NCBI GenBank assembly: GCA_963824215.1 | Contig: CAWGOE010000001.1 | Span: forward strand, 620,001-684,000 | DNA length: 64,000 nt | Origin: VRUE01 sp963824215 | GTDB lineage: Bacteria > Actinomycetota > Thermoleophilia > Solirubrobacterales > 70-9 | Direction of reading: 5' to 3' | Part shown: piece after piece, positions 52,673-60,618 of the stretch | How the letters are laid out: each line of letters begins with the position of its first letter | Position numbering within the stretch: the stretch's first letter is position 1 | Translations under genes and position numbers: made by a program | The notes under the pieces: model-generated | The model's input: only the letters and a program-made list of their open reading frames with translations | Told to the model about the DNA's origin: nothing | Database searches by the model: none

Positions 52673-53074
52673 GTGCCGTTCACGCTCAGGAACCTCAAGG
52701 AGGATCTGGAGGATCTCGGCTCTAAGTTCGACGGTGCGCCGGACCTGGAGTTCCGCATGGCGACCGGGCCGCTCGAGCTCGAGAAATCCGGCCTGAGCTA
52801 CCAGCGCGTCCCGCCCGGCTATCGCTTTCCGTACGGCCACACGCACAAGAAGCAAGAGGAGGTGTACGTGGTCCTGCGCGGAGGCGGCCGGATGAAGCTC
52901 GACGACGAGATCATCGAGCTCAAGGAATGGGACGCGGTGCGGGTCCCACCCGCTACGTGGCGAGGCTACGAGGCCGGGCCGGAGGGCCTTGAGATCCTCG
53001 TCATCGGCGCGCCCAATCTCGGCGAGTCTCCGCGCGAAGACGTCGATGGCCAGCGCGACTGGTGGGCTGACTAG
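52673..53074 (+). CDS. Cupin-domain protein
   Basis: This 133-residue protein has a single cupin fold. Motif 1 is GYRFPYGHTHKKQEEVYVVLRGGG (histidines and glutamate for metal), and motif 2 lies near AVRVPPATWRGYEAGPEG. It starts at GTG 52673. The reaction or ligand cannot be assigned, since cupins range from isomerases to binding proteins. The next gene converges, 44 bp away. Confidence 0.85.
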   Translation: MPFTLRNLKEDLEDLGSKFDGAPDLEFRMATGPLELEKSGLSYQRVPPGYRFPYGHTHKKQEEVYVVLRGGGRMKLDDEIIELKEWDAVRVPPATWRGYEAGPEGLEILVIGAPNLGESPREDVDGQRDWWAD

Positions 53075-53118
53075 CGGGCTCGCGGTCGGCGATCTCCGCG
53101 AGGGCCTGGTTGCCTTTT

Positions 53119-53865
53119 CTACGCGAGTGCCGCAGCCGCGCGCTCTTTGGCGGCCTCGATCAGCGCCAGCACCTGCGCCTCTTCGCCGTCGCGGATCAGC
53201 TCGACCGGATCGGGATCGCCGTTGACGATCCCCTCGAAGAATTCCTTGCGGTCCTGGTAGGTCGGCAGCGTCCCCTTCGCCCAGCCGCGGGCGTCGTTGA
53301 GGATCACCGCCAGCCGCGCGTACTCCTCGTCGAAGAGCTCGGAGACCTCGCGCTTCATCCGCTTTGCCAGCGCCGGCGAGGCGCCGGCGGTTGAGATCGC
53401 GATCGCCAGCGGGCCGGTGCGGACGATCGCCGGCAGGATGAAGTTGCAGAGCGGGGGCACGTCGACGATGTTGACCAGCATCGCCCGCTTCTCGGCGTCG
53501 TCGAAGACGGCGATGTTGACGTCGGTGTCGTCGGTGCAGGCGATCGCCATGAAGACGCCCTCGAGGTCCGCGGCCCCGCCGTAGGACCGTTTCTCCCACT
53601 CGATTGACCCCTCCGCGGCCAGCGACTCGAGCTCTGGATGGGCGATCGGGGCGATCAGCGTGACGTCGGCATCGCAGGCGAGCAATCCCTCGACCTTCTC
53701 GAGGCCGATGTCGCCACCGCCGACCACCACGCAACGCCGCCCCTTCAGTTTCAGGCAGGCGATGTAGAAGGGGGTCTCGAGCATGTCGCGCACGCACGAC
53801 TGGTCGCAGATCCCCTTGCGGAGCTGGCATACGCACTCCTTGCCGGCATAGGCCTGGGCGGGCAT
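53119..53865 (-). CDS. Precorrin-2 dehydrogenase / sirohydrochlorin ferrochelatase, with a Cys-rich N-terminal extension
   Basis: It makes sirohaem from precorrin-2, like the CysG N-terminal domain or Met8. The Rossmann motif is VVVGGGDIGLEK, followed by ADVTLIAP, NIVDVPPLCNFILPA, and AISTAGASPALAKRMKREV. ATG 53865 gives 248 residues with an extension containing four cysteines (CVCQLRKGICDQSC) before the usual MLETPFYIA start at 53784. The methyltransferase domain of full CysG is absent. Sirohaem may serve the nitrite/sulfite reductase that begins at 63736. It follows the epimerase gene by 11 bp. Confidence 0.88.
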   Translation of the reverse strand: MPAQAYAGKECVCQLRKGICDQSCVRDMLETPFYIACLKLKGRRCVVVGGGDIGLEKVEGLLACDADVTLIAPIAHPELESLAAEGSIEWEKRSYGGAADLEGVFMAIACTDDTDVNIAVFDDAEKRAMLVNIVDVPPLCNFILPAIVRTGPLAIAISTAGASPALAKRMKREVSELFDEEYARLAVILNDARGWAKGTLPTYQDRKEFFEGIVNGDPDPVELIRDGEEAQVLALIEAAKERAAAALA

Positions 53866-53876
53866 GTGGATGAAGG

Positions 53877-54809
53877 TTAGAGGGAGCCCAGCGTCAGCCG
53901 GAGGCCGTCGGCGACGCTGGTCGTCGCCCGCCAGCCCAGCTCGCGCTCCGCGCGACTCGCGTCGAGCGAGATTCGCTGCACCTCGCCGGTGCGGGCTGGG
54001 GCGAACTCGGGCTCGAAGTCCTTGGTGCCCTCGATCTCGGCGAGCTGCTTGGCAAGCTCGAGTACGTCGGTCTCGATCCCGCTGCCGATGTTGACCGGGC
54101 CGCTCGCCCCCGACTCGGCGGCGGCAAGGGCCGCCGCCACCACGTCGCCCACATATATGTAGTCGCGGGTTTGGGCGCCGTCGCCGAACACGGTCGGCCG
54201 TTCGCTGGCCCGCAGCCGCCCGCAGAAGATCGCGATCACGCCCGCCTCGCCGAGCGGATCCTGGCGTGGGCCGTAGACGTTGCCGAGCCGCAGGCTCACC
54301 CCGGAGAGGCCATAGAGCCGTTCGTAGAGCGCCAGGTAGCCCTCGGCGGCGAACTTGCTCTGGCCGTAAGCGGAGAACGGTTCGATCGGGGCGCTCTCGT
54401 CGAGGGGGAGCTGCTTGCCCGCGCCCTCTCCGTAGATCGCGCCGCCAGTCGAGACGAAGACGATCCGCGGCGATCCCGCCGCCCGCATCGCCTCCAACAG
54501 GTTGGCGGTGCCACCGACGTTGACCGCGGCGTCGAAGGCCGGGTCCTCGAGCGAGCGGCGTACGTCGATCTGCGCGGCCAGATGGAAGACGATCTGCGGC
54601 TGCGCCTCCGTCATCAGCTCGGTCAGCCCACTGGCGTCGCGGATGTCGAGCTCGGCAAGGCTTGCGCCGTTGGCCAGCGCCCCGTCGAGGTTCTCGCGGC
54701 GGCCGGTGGAGAGGTCGTCGACCACCGTCACCTCGTCGCCGCGCGCGAGCAGCGCATCGACCAAGTTCGAGCCGATGAACCCCGCTCCGCCAGTGACAAG
54801 TACCTTCAT
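53877..54809 (-). CDS. NAD-dependent epimerase/dehydratase (GalE-like)
   Basis: A 310-residue extended short-chain dehydrogenase. The NAD-binding motif is GGAGFIGSNLVDAL, the active-site YxxxK is YGQSK, with the serine in VSTGGA, and RLGNVYGPRQDP follows. It probably interconverts UDP-glucose/galactose or a related nucleotide sugar for surface polysaccharide. It opens a two-gene operon with the precorrin-2 dehydrogenase, an unrelated pathway. Confidence 0.92.
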   Translation of the reverse strand: MKVLVTGGAGFIGSNLVDALLARGDEVTVVDDLSTGRRENLDGALANGASLAELDIRDASGLTELMTEAQPQIVFHLAAQIDVRRSLEDPAFDAAVNVGGTANLLEAMRAAGSPRIVFVSTGGAIYGEGAGKQLPLDESAPIEPFSAYGQSKFAAEGYLALYERLYGLSGVSLRLGNVYGPRQDPLGEAGVIAIFCGRLRASERPTVFGDGAQTRDYIYVGDVVAAALAAAESGASGPVNIGSGIETDVLELAKQLAEIEGTKDFEPEFAPARTGEVQRISLDASRAERELGWRATTSVADGLRLTLGSL

Positions 54810-54886
54810 CGCGCGCTGATCCTAAGCGGATCGGCGGCGACCCGCTCGATGGCATCCGCGAACGCCCCTGCTACCCTCGCCGCCCC

Positions 54887-57118
54887 ATGCGACTGATAGT
54901 CACCGAGAAGAACAACAGCGCCAAGAAGATCGCCGACATCCTCGGCCGCGGTGGGGCGAAGGAGGACAAAACCTTCAAAGTCCCCTTCTATACCTGGACC
55001 GACGAGGACGGCAGCGATCAGATGACGATCGGGCTCAAGGGCCACGTGCTCGGTCCCGCCTTCCCCGAGGGCTACTCGAACTGGCAGAAGACGGACCTCC
55101 ACGACCTGATCGACGCCGAGCTGATCAAGGAGCCGACCGACAAAAACGTCGTCAAAGCGATCAAAAAAGTCGCCAAAGAGGCCGACGAGCTGGTGATCGC
55201 CACCGACTTCGACCGCGAGGGCGAGCTGATCGGCCTCGAGGCGCTGGAGGAGATGCTCGACTCCAACCCCGACCTCGGCTCCCGCGAGGGCACGGCCGAC
55301 GGCAGCCTGGTGATCCAGCGCGCCCGGTACTCGGCGCTGACCAAGGAAGAGATTGAGCGCGCCTTCGGCGAGCTCGACACCCTCTCCTATCCGCTCGCCA
55401 ACGCTGGTGCCGCGCGTCAGGACATCGACCTGCTCTGGGGCGCGACCCTGACCCGCGCCGTTTCCCTCGCCAGCCGCCGCTTCGGCTCCAACTTCCTCTC
55501 GGTCGGCCGCGTCCAGAGTCCGACCCTGGGCCTGATTGTCGAGCGCGAGATGGAGCGCCGCGCCCACGTCGCCAAACCCTTCTGGGAACTGTTCGCCAAG
55601 TTCCAGCATGCGGACGGCAGCTTTGAGGCCCACCACGCGACCGACAAATTCTGGGAGAAAGCGGAGGCCGACGCGGCGCTCGCCGGCAGCTCCAGCCCCG
55701 GCACGGTCAAATCGGTGACGGCCCGCAAGAACACGCGCAAGCCGCCGACCCCCTACAACACGACCGCCTTCAGCACCGACGCCTCCAGCCGCCTCGGCAT
55801 CACCCCCGCCAGCGCGATGCGGATCGCCGAGGACCTCTACATGGACGGCTTCATCTCCTACCCGCGTACCGACAACACGGTCTACCCGGCCTCGCTGCCG
55901 GTGCGCGAGCTGGTCTCCTCGCTGGTCCGGGTCAAAGAGTTCTCCGCCGCCGCCGGCCTGCTCGACGGCGAGCTGAAAGCGACCCGCGGCAAAAAAGAGA
56001 CCACCGACCATCCGCCGATCTACCCGACCCAGGCGATCCACCCCGGCGCCCTCGAGGGGCCGAAGAAGCGCGTCTACGAACTGGTCGTGCGCCGCTTCCT
56101 CGCCACCTTCAGCCCGCCGATGATCACCGAGTCGACCCGCGCTGACATCGAGGCGGGGTCGGAGACCTACTTCGTGCGCGGCTCGGTCGTCGTCGACCCC
56201 GGTTACGCCGGCATCTACACCTACGCTCGCTCCGCCGACGAGGAGATTCCGGCGCTGCAGGAGGGCCAGCAGCTCGACCTCGACGGCGAGCCCTGGATCA
56301 TCGACAAGGAGACCCAGCCGCCAGGACGCATATCGCAGGCGAAGCTGATCGAGATGATGGAGGAGCGCGGCCTCGGCACCAAAGCCACCCGCGCCGACAT
56401 CATCCAGAAGCTCTTCGACCGCGGCTACGTCTACAGCAACCCGCCGGTTCCCTCGGAGACTGGGATCGCGCTCTACGAGGCCTTCAAGAGCTACGTGCCG
56501 GCGATGGCGACGCCGGAGATGACCGCCCAGCTCGAGGCGGAGATGGACCGGATCGCCGCCGGTGAGATGACCAAGGGCGCCGTCGTCGGCGAGAGCCGCG
56601 ACCTCCTGCACAAGACCTGGACCGAGATCGACGGCAGCCGCGAGGACCTGGCCAAAGTGATCTGGAAAGGGATGGACGAGGACCGCATCCTCGGGCCCTG
56701 CAAAGTCTGCGAGGAGGCCGGGCGCAAGAAGGAGGACGGCTCGCCGCACATGCTGCGGATCATCCGGGCGAAAAAGTCAGGGAAAAGGTTTGTGGGATGC
56801 AGTGGCTGGACCCTCGACGACCCCGAGTCCTGCGACCAGACCTTCCCGCTGCCACAGCGCGGCGACGTCTTCAAGCTCGAAGACCGCTGCTCGGTTTGCG
56901 GCGAGACCCCGCGACTCAAAGTCGTCCCCTTCCGCGGCCGCCCCTGGAACCTTTGCCTCAACGACGATTGCGAGTCGATGCAGGAGATGAAGAAACGCCG
57001 CGCCGAGCGCGAAGCGGCGAAAGCGGCGAAAAAAGAGATGGAAAAAAAGCCGCCGCCGGACAAATCCTCGACCGCGACTCGCAAACGAAAAAGGGCCAAA
57101 GCAGCGGCCAAAGGCTGA
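54887..57118 (+). CDS. topA: DNA topoisomerase I, archaeal-like type IA
   Basis: A 743-residue type IA topoisomerase that relaxes negative supercoils. The Toprim domain starts LIVTEKNNSAKKIADIL and includes the acidic DFDREGE. The active-site tyrosine is in FISYPRTDNT. Three domains later GLGTKATRADIIQKLFDRGYV is present, and the end has zinc-finger-like C-x2-C sites and a lysine-rich tail. The N-terminus with EKNNSAKKIA and the IGLKGHVLGPAFPEGY segment resemble archaeal TopA more than E. coli TopA. It heads a replication cluster with tmk and holB. Confidence 0.94.
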   Translation: MRLIVTEKNNSAKKIADILGRGGAKEDKTFKVPFYTWTDEDGSDQMTIGLKGHVLGPAFPEGYSNWQKTDLHDLIDAELIKEPTDKNVVKAIKKVAKEADELVIATDFDREGELIGLEALEEMLDSNPDLGSREGTADGSLVIQRARYSALTKEEIERAFGELDTLSYPLANAGAARQDIDLLWGATLTRAVSLASRRFGSNFLSVGRVQSPTLGLIVEREMERRAHVAKPFWELFAKFQHADGSFEAHHATDKFWEKAEADAALAGSSSPGTVKSVTARKNTRKPPTPYNTTAFSTDASSRLGITPASAMRIAEDLYMDGFISYPRTDNTVYPASLPVRELVSSLVRVKEFSAAAGLLDGELKATRGKKETTDHPPIYPTQAIHPGALEGPKKRVYELVVRRFLATFSPPMITESTRADIEAGSETYFVRGSVVVDPGYAGIYTYARSADEEIPALQEGQQLDLDGEPWIIDKETQPPGRISQAKLIEMMEERGLGTKATRADIIQKLFDRGYVYSNPPVPSETGIALYEAFKSYVPAMATPEMTAQLEAEMDRIAAGEMTKGAVVGESRDLLHKTWTEIDGSREDLAKVIWKGMDEDRILGPCKVCEEAGRKKEDGSPHMLRIIRAKKSGKRFVGCSGWTLDDPESCDQTFPLPQRGDVFKLEDRCSVCGETPRLKVVPFRGRPWNLCLNDDCESMQEMKKRRAEREAAKAAKKEMEKKPPPDKSSTATRKRKRAKAAAKG

Positions 57119-57130
57119 GGCTCGGGGCCG

Positions 57131-57721
57131 TTGTTCATCTCGCTCGAGGGCGTCGACGGTTCCGGCAAGAGCACGCAGGCGGGTCTGCTCGCCGCCGCGC
57201 TCGGTCACGAGACCCTGCAGATACGCGAGCCGGGTGGAACTGGCGCCGCGGAGCGGATCCGCGAGCTGCTCGCCGACCCGGCGCTCGAGATCGACTCCTT
57301 CGCCGAGCTGCTGCTCTTCTCGGCCGCCCGCGCGGACCTGGTCAGCCGCGTGATCCGCCCCGCGGTCGAGGCCGGCCGCAACGTGGTCGCCGACCGCTTC
57401 GCCGACTCCAGCGTCGCCTACCAGGGCGGGGCGCGGGGGCTCGGCACCAGCCATGTGCTCTCGCTCGTCGACATGACGATCGACGGCCTCTGGCCCGACC
57501 TGACGCTGTACCTGCGGATCGATCCCGAGGCCGGCCTGGCGCGGGCCGGGGGCGAGGATCGCTTCGAGGCCGAGGGCCTGGAGCTGCAGCGTGCGGTCGC
57601 CGAGGCCTACGACGAGATCGCCCAGATCGCCTCCGATCGCGTCGTCGTCGTCGATGCCGAGGGAAGCGTCGAGGAGGTCCACACTCGCGTGCTTGATGCG
57701 GTGCGGAGCCACACACAGTAG
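57131..57721 (+). CDS. tmk: Thymidylate kinase
   Basis: A 196-residue enzyme phosphorylating dTMP to dTDP. The P loop is LEGVDGSGKST, the TMP-binding REPGGTGAAERIRELL and the DRFADSSVAYQGGARGLG motif are present, and the LID region follows with arginines. It starts at TTG 57131, 12 bp after topA. The stop TAG ends at 57721, the first base of a perfect hairpin. Together with thyX at 14432 the window holds two steps of dTTP synthesis. Confidence 0.95.
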   Translation: MFISLEGVDGSGKSTQAGLLAAALGHETLQIREPGGTGAAERIRELLADPALEIDSFAELLLFSAARADLVSRVIRPAVEAGRNVVADRFADSSVAYQGGARGLGTSHVLSLVDMTIDGLWPDLTLYLRIDPEAGLARAGGEDRFEAEGLELQRAVAEAYDEIAQIASDRVVVVDAEGSVEEVHTRVLDAVRSHTQ

Positions 57722-57769
57722 GTGTGGTTGAGTTTTGAACCGCTATGCGACTCAAAACTCAACCACACC
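57721..57769. repeat. Perfect 18-bp hairpin between tmk and holB (E2)
   Basis: Arms 57721-57738 and 57752-57769 pair perfectly around a 13-base loop. It begins on the last base of the tmk stop and ends 4 bp before the holB start. It lacks a U tract, so attenuation or mRNA processing is more likely than termination. It shares ggtgtggt with the loop/arm of the nuoG hairpin. Confidence 0.85.
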
Positions 57770-57773
57770 GCCT

Positions 57774-58847
57774 TTGAATGCTCTGGAGAACAGCACCGAG
57801 CACCAGCCCCGGGCGCAGATGGCGTTGGACGCGGCGCTGAAGAGCGGGCCTTCACACGCATATTTATTCCGCGGGCCCCGCGGAGCTGGCAAGCGGATGG
57901 CGGCGCGGGCTTTTGCTGCGGAGATCCTGGCGAGTGCTGCTGAAGACGCTGAGGATGTGCGGCGCAGGGCGCTGCTCGATCCCTCGCCGCATCCCGACCT
58001 CGTCTGGATTGCCCCGAAGGGTGCCCAGCATATGGTCGAGGAGGTGCGCGAGCAGGTGATCCGCGCTGCTGCCTACCGCCCCTACGAAGGTGGCAAGCGG
58101 GTCTTCGTGGTCGAGGCGGCGGAGGCGATGCGCGACGAGAGCCAGAACGCCTTGTTGAAGACGTTGGAGGAGCCGCCGGAGTTCGTCCACCTCATCCTCC
58201 TGACCTCCGAACCGGCGGCCTTGTTGGAGACGATCGCTTCGCGCTGTCAGCCGGTCGACTTCGCGCCGCTGCCGGCGGAGGCGATCGAAGCAGCGATTGA
58301 AGCTGAGGCGGCAGGCGATGCCGATGCCAATGAGATCGCGGCCGCTGCCCGTATTTCCGCTGGCGACCTCGAGCTGGCCCGCCTGCTGCTGAGCGAGCAG
58401 GGGAGAGCGCTGCGCGAGCAGGCGATCGCGATGGATTGGAGCGCGATGCTGAAAAACGCCGAGCGGGCCGGGGAGGGGGCGGAGTCGGTCGCGCGCGAGG
58501 CACTCGAGGAGGAGAAAGAGGCGGGGCTCAAGCGCTCCACCCGCGACATCACCGACGCGGCGAAGCGAGCCGGTCGCCGCCGCCGGACCGAATTGCTCGA
58601 CCTCGGTCTCAGCCTCGTGGCGACCTGGTTCCGAGACCTCGCTGCCATCGCAGCCGGGGCCACCGAGGTCGTCTACAACCGCGACCGCCTGGGCCAGCTC
58701 CAGTCCCGGGCTGATGGCCTGGAGCCCAACCGCGCTCGCGAGGCCGCCGAGCTCGTTCAGGACACCCGCCGCCGCCTCGATCTGAACGTCTCCGAGGAGC
58801 TCGCCTTAGAGGCGCTCTCCTTTCGTCTAGCGCGCGAGCTGTCCTAA
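57774..58847 (+). CDS. holB: DNA polymerase III delta-prime subunit
   Basis: A clamp-loader subunit of 357 residues from TTG 57774 (LNALENSTEHQPRAQMALDAALKSG). It shows SHAYLFRGPRGAGKR (P-loop-like), the DPSPHPDLVWI and VEAAEAMRDESQNALLKTLEEPPEFVHLILLTSEP motifs shared by delta-prime and gamma/tau proteins, and SRCQPVDF. The C-terminal helical domain is long and acidic. Earlier TTG 57735 lies inside the hairpin and is disfavoured. No ribosome binding site is obvious because the hairpin occupies its place. Confidence 0.9.
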   Translation: MNALENSTEHQPRAQMALDAALKSGPSHAYLFRGPRGAGKRMAARAFAAEILASAAEDAEDVRRRALLDPSPHPDLVWIAPKGAQHMVEEVREQVIRAAAYRPYEGGKRVFVVEAAEAMRDESQNALLKTLEEPPEFVHLILLTSEPAALLETIASRCQPVDFAPLPAEAIEAAIEAEAAGDADANEIAAAARISAGDLELARLLLSEQGRALREQAIAMDWSAMLKNAERAGEGAESVAREALEEEKEAGLKRSTRDITDAAKRAGRRRRTELLDLGLSLVATWFRDLAAIAAGATEVVYNRDRLGQLQSRADGLEPNRAREAAELVQDTRRRLDLNVSEELALEALSFRLARELS

Positions 58848-58957
58848 AGACTCCGCAGAGAAATCACATTCAGCGCGCCACCTACGCGTGCCGGCCTCCT
58901 AGGTTCCCGCCATGTACATGCCTCCTCGTATAGCGATGTTGGCAACGTTGACTGAAT

Positions 58958-59140
58958 TTGCGTCTAGCAGCGCCGGGGACCATCCTGGTCATCACCGGCG
59001 CTTCGGCTGGATGTATCCGTGCTTGGGCAGTCTTACGCAGGTTCTCGGCCGATCAAGTCGAGCGGCTAACCGCGATGGGATTCGTCGCCGGCGCTGTTAC
59101 GATGATACTTCTTGTATTCGTAGACAAAATATTGATATGA
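58958..59140 (+). CDS. Possible small membrane protein
   Basis: A 60-residue frame from TTG 58958 with a hydrophobic start (GTILVITGASAGCIRAWAVL) and a second helix (MGFVAGAVTMILLVFVDKILI). A/T-rich codons set it apart from its neighbours. It is followed 7 bp later by another small membrane-protein gene. The two-helix design is plausible but could be chance. Confidence 0.35.
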   Translation: MRLAAPGTILVITGASAGCIRAWAVLRRFSADQVERLTAMGFVAGAVTMILLVFVDKILI

Positions 59141-59147
59141 GGTCAGC

Positions 59148-59363
59148 ATGACTTTGACCAGAGGGCTTGTTGTCAGATATGCCGGCATGTGTGTCGGAAT
59201 CGTTGCCCTGGCGGTCATCTTCAAGGTCGCCGACGTCGCATCTGACACGGAAAATTCGATTTTGCTCCTCTATGTGCTGATCGTGGCCAACTACTTCGGT
59301 TATTACGTCACCGGGCACGCTGACGAGATCCTCCCTGAATCCAAAAAAACCGATCAGCGCTGA
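59148..59363 (+). CDS. Small membrane protein of unknown function
   Basis: A 71-residue protein from ATG 59148 with two hydrophobic helices (about 8-26, 38-55) and a charged tail (ADEILPESKKTDQR). GAGGT precedes the start at a reasonable distance. Codon use is less G/C-rich than the surroundings. It ends by overlapping the convergent DUF2304 gene by 10 bp. No family recognised. Confidence 0.5.
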   Translation: MTLTRGLVVRYAGMCVGIVALAVIFKVADVASDTENSILLLYVLIVANYFGYYVTGHADEILPESKKTDQR

Positions 59364-59791
59364 GTTTCGGAGCGTGCACTCGCTGGCTCGCCGCCGTTCT
59401 CCGCTGAGCGCGCCTGCTCGCGGGCTTTCTCCAGGGCTCGCTCCTGGGCCAGGCGGGTTATCTGGGCCGCCTGGCGCGACATGATCACGCTGAAGTTGAG
59501 CGCCAGGCCGAGCAGCAGCAGGAGGATGATCGAGAAGAGAGCGACGTTGGTGTCGCGCACGCCCATCACGTCCGCGACGCCCGCGAGCAGCCCGGGGAAG
59601 ATCGCGCCGGCGAGCATGCCCAGGCCGGCGATGAACCAGACGACGCTGAAGCGCTCCTGCAGGCGGTCGCGGCGGATCAGCTCGAGGATCATCAGCATGA
59701 AGGCGACGGCGATTACCGCGGCGAGGATCCGCGTCTGCGAGGTGAGGTGGACCGTCGGCTCTTCGCTGACGGCTGCCAGCAACGCCGTCAC
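59354..59791 (-). CDS. DUF2304-family membrane protein
   Basis: A 145-residue protein with three helices near residues 20-45, 48-70 and 80-105 and a cytosolic coiled-coil tail rich in R, A and E (LAQERALEKAREQARSAE). DUF2304 proteins commonly neighbour DPM1-like glycosyltransferases. Here the start overlaps the stop of such a gene (GTGA). It likely helps anchor or deliver lipid-linked sugars in cell-surface glycan assembly; its precise role is unknown. Confidence 0.85.
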   Translation of the reverse strand: MTALLAAVSEEPTVHLTSQTRILAAVIAVAFMLMILELIRRDRLQERFSVVWFIAGLGMLAGAIFPGLLAGVADVMGVRDTNVALFSIILLLLLGLALNFSVIMSRQAAQITRLAQERALEKAREQARSAENGGEPASARSETQR

Positions 59792-60549
59792 TGCTCGGCC
59801 CCCGCTTTGCCCAGCGGTCCGGGCTCGGCGCCCGCTTCGCCGTGGCGGGGCCGGAACTGGCCGACCAGCAGCACAACCAGGCCCTTGAAGATGAAGAAGG
59901 CCGAGCGCACTGGGGTCAGGAAGGAGGAGCCGCCGACCCGCTCGAGCATCCGCACCGGCACCTCCTCGACCCGCAGCCCCTGGCGCACCGCCAGCTGCAG
60001 CGACTCGATCTCGGCGAAGTCGGGCGAGTAGCTCTCGCTGAACAGCCTCATCACACGCCGGTTTGCCGCTCGCATGCCGCTGGTCGTATCGGTGAAGCGT
60101 TGCCGCGTGGCGAGGGTGAGGAAGAAGCGGAAGACGCTGGTGCCGATCCGCCGCGAGATCGTCGGCCGGTAATCGTCGCTTTTTGCCTCACCCGGTTCGC
60201 GGTAGCGCGAGCCGATCACAAGGTCAGCGCGGTCCTCATAGACCTCCTGCAGCAGTCGTGCTACCTCCGCCGGCGGGTGCTGACCGTCGGCATCGAGGTG
60301 GGCGCAGAAGTCGTAGCCCTCGCGCAGGGCGTATAGGTAGCCGGTCTGCAGCGCCGCCCCGAGCCCCTGGTTGAAGGGCAGCGCGGCGACAGTCGCGCCA
60401 GCCTCGGCCGCGCGCGCCGCGGTCTTGTCGCTGGACCCGTCGTCGACGACGAGCAGGTCGGCCTCGGGCAGGTGCTCGCGCACGCCGGCGATTACCGTCG
60501 CGACCGAGTCGGCCTCATTCCAGGCGGGGATGAAGACCAATGTCCTCAT
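59788..60549 (-). CDS. Family 2 glycosyltransferase (dolichol-phosphate mannosyltransferase-like)
   Basis: A 253-residue inverting glycosyltransferase. It has FIPAWNEADSVATVI, LVVDDGSSDKTA and the metal motif HLDADGQHPP, and later GSRYREPGEAKSDDYR and RRIGTSVFRFFLT. It probably transfers a sugar from a nucleotide to a polyprenyl-phosphate lipid. The C-terminus has one hydrophobic segment. It pairs with the DUF2304 gene, and the divergent kinase gene begins 69 bp away. Confidence 0.93.
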   Translation of the reverse strand: MRTLVFIPAWNEADSVATVIAGVREHLPEADLLVVDDGSSDKTAARAAEAGATVAALPFNQGLGAALQTGYLYALREGYDFCAHLDADGQHPPAEVARLLQEVYEDRADLVIGSRYREPGEAKSDDYRPTISRRIGTSVFRFFLTLATRQRFTDTTSGMRAANRRVMRLFSESYSPDFAEIESLQLAVRQGLRVEEVPVRMLERVGGSSFLTPVRSAFFIFKGLVVLLVGQFRPRHGEAGAEPGPLGKAGAEQ

Positions 60550-60618
60550 ATGACGATTCTCCCACGCGAGGCCCCTGCCATTGTGTTAGGAAACCTTCAT
60601 GGAAAGGAAAGACCAAGG

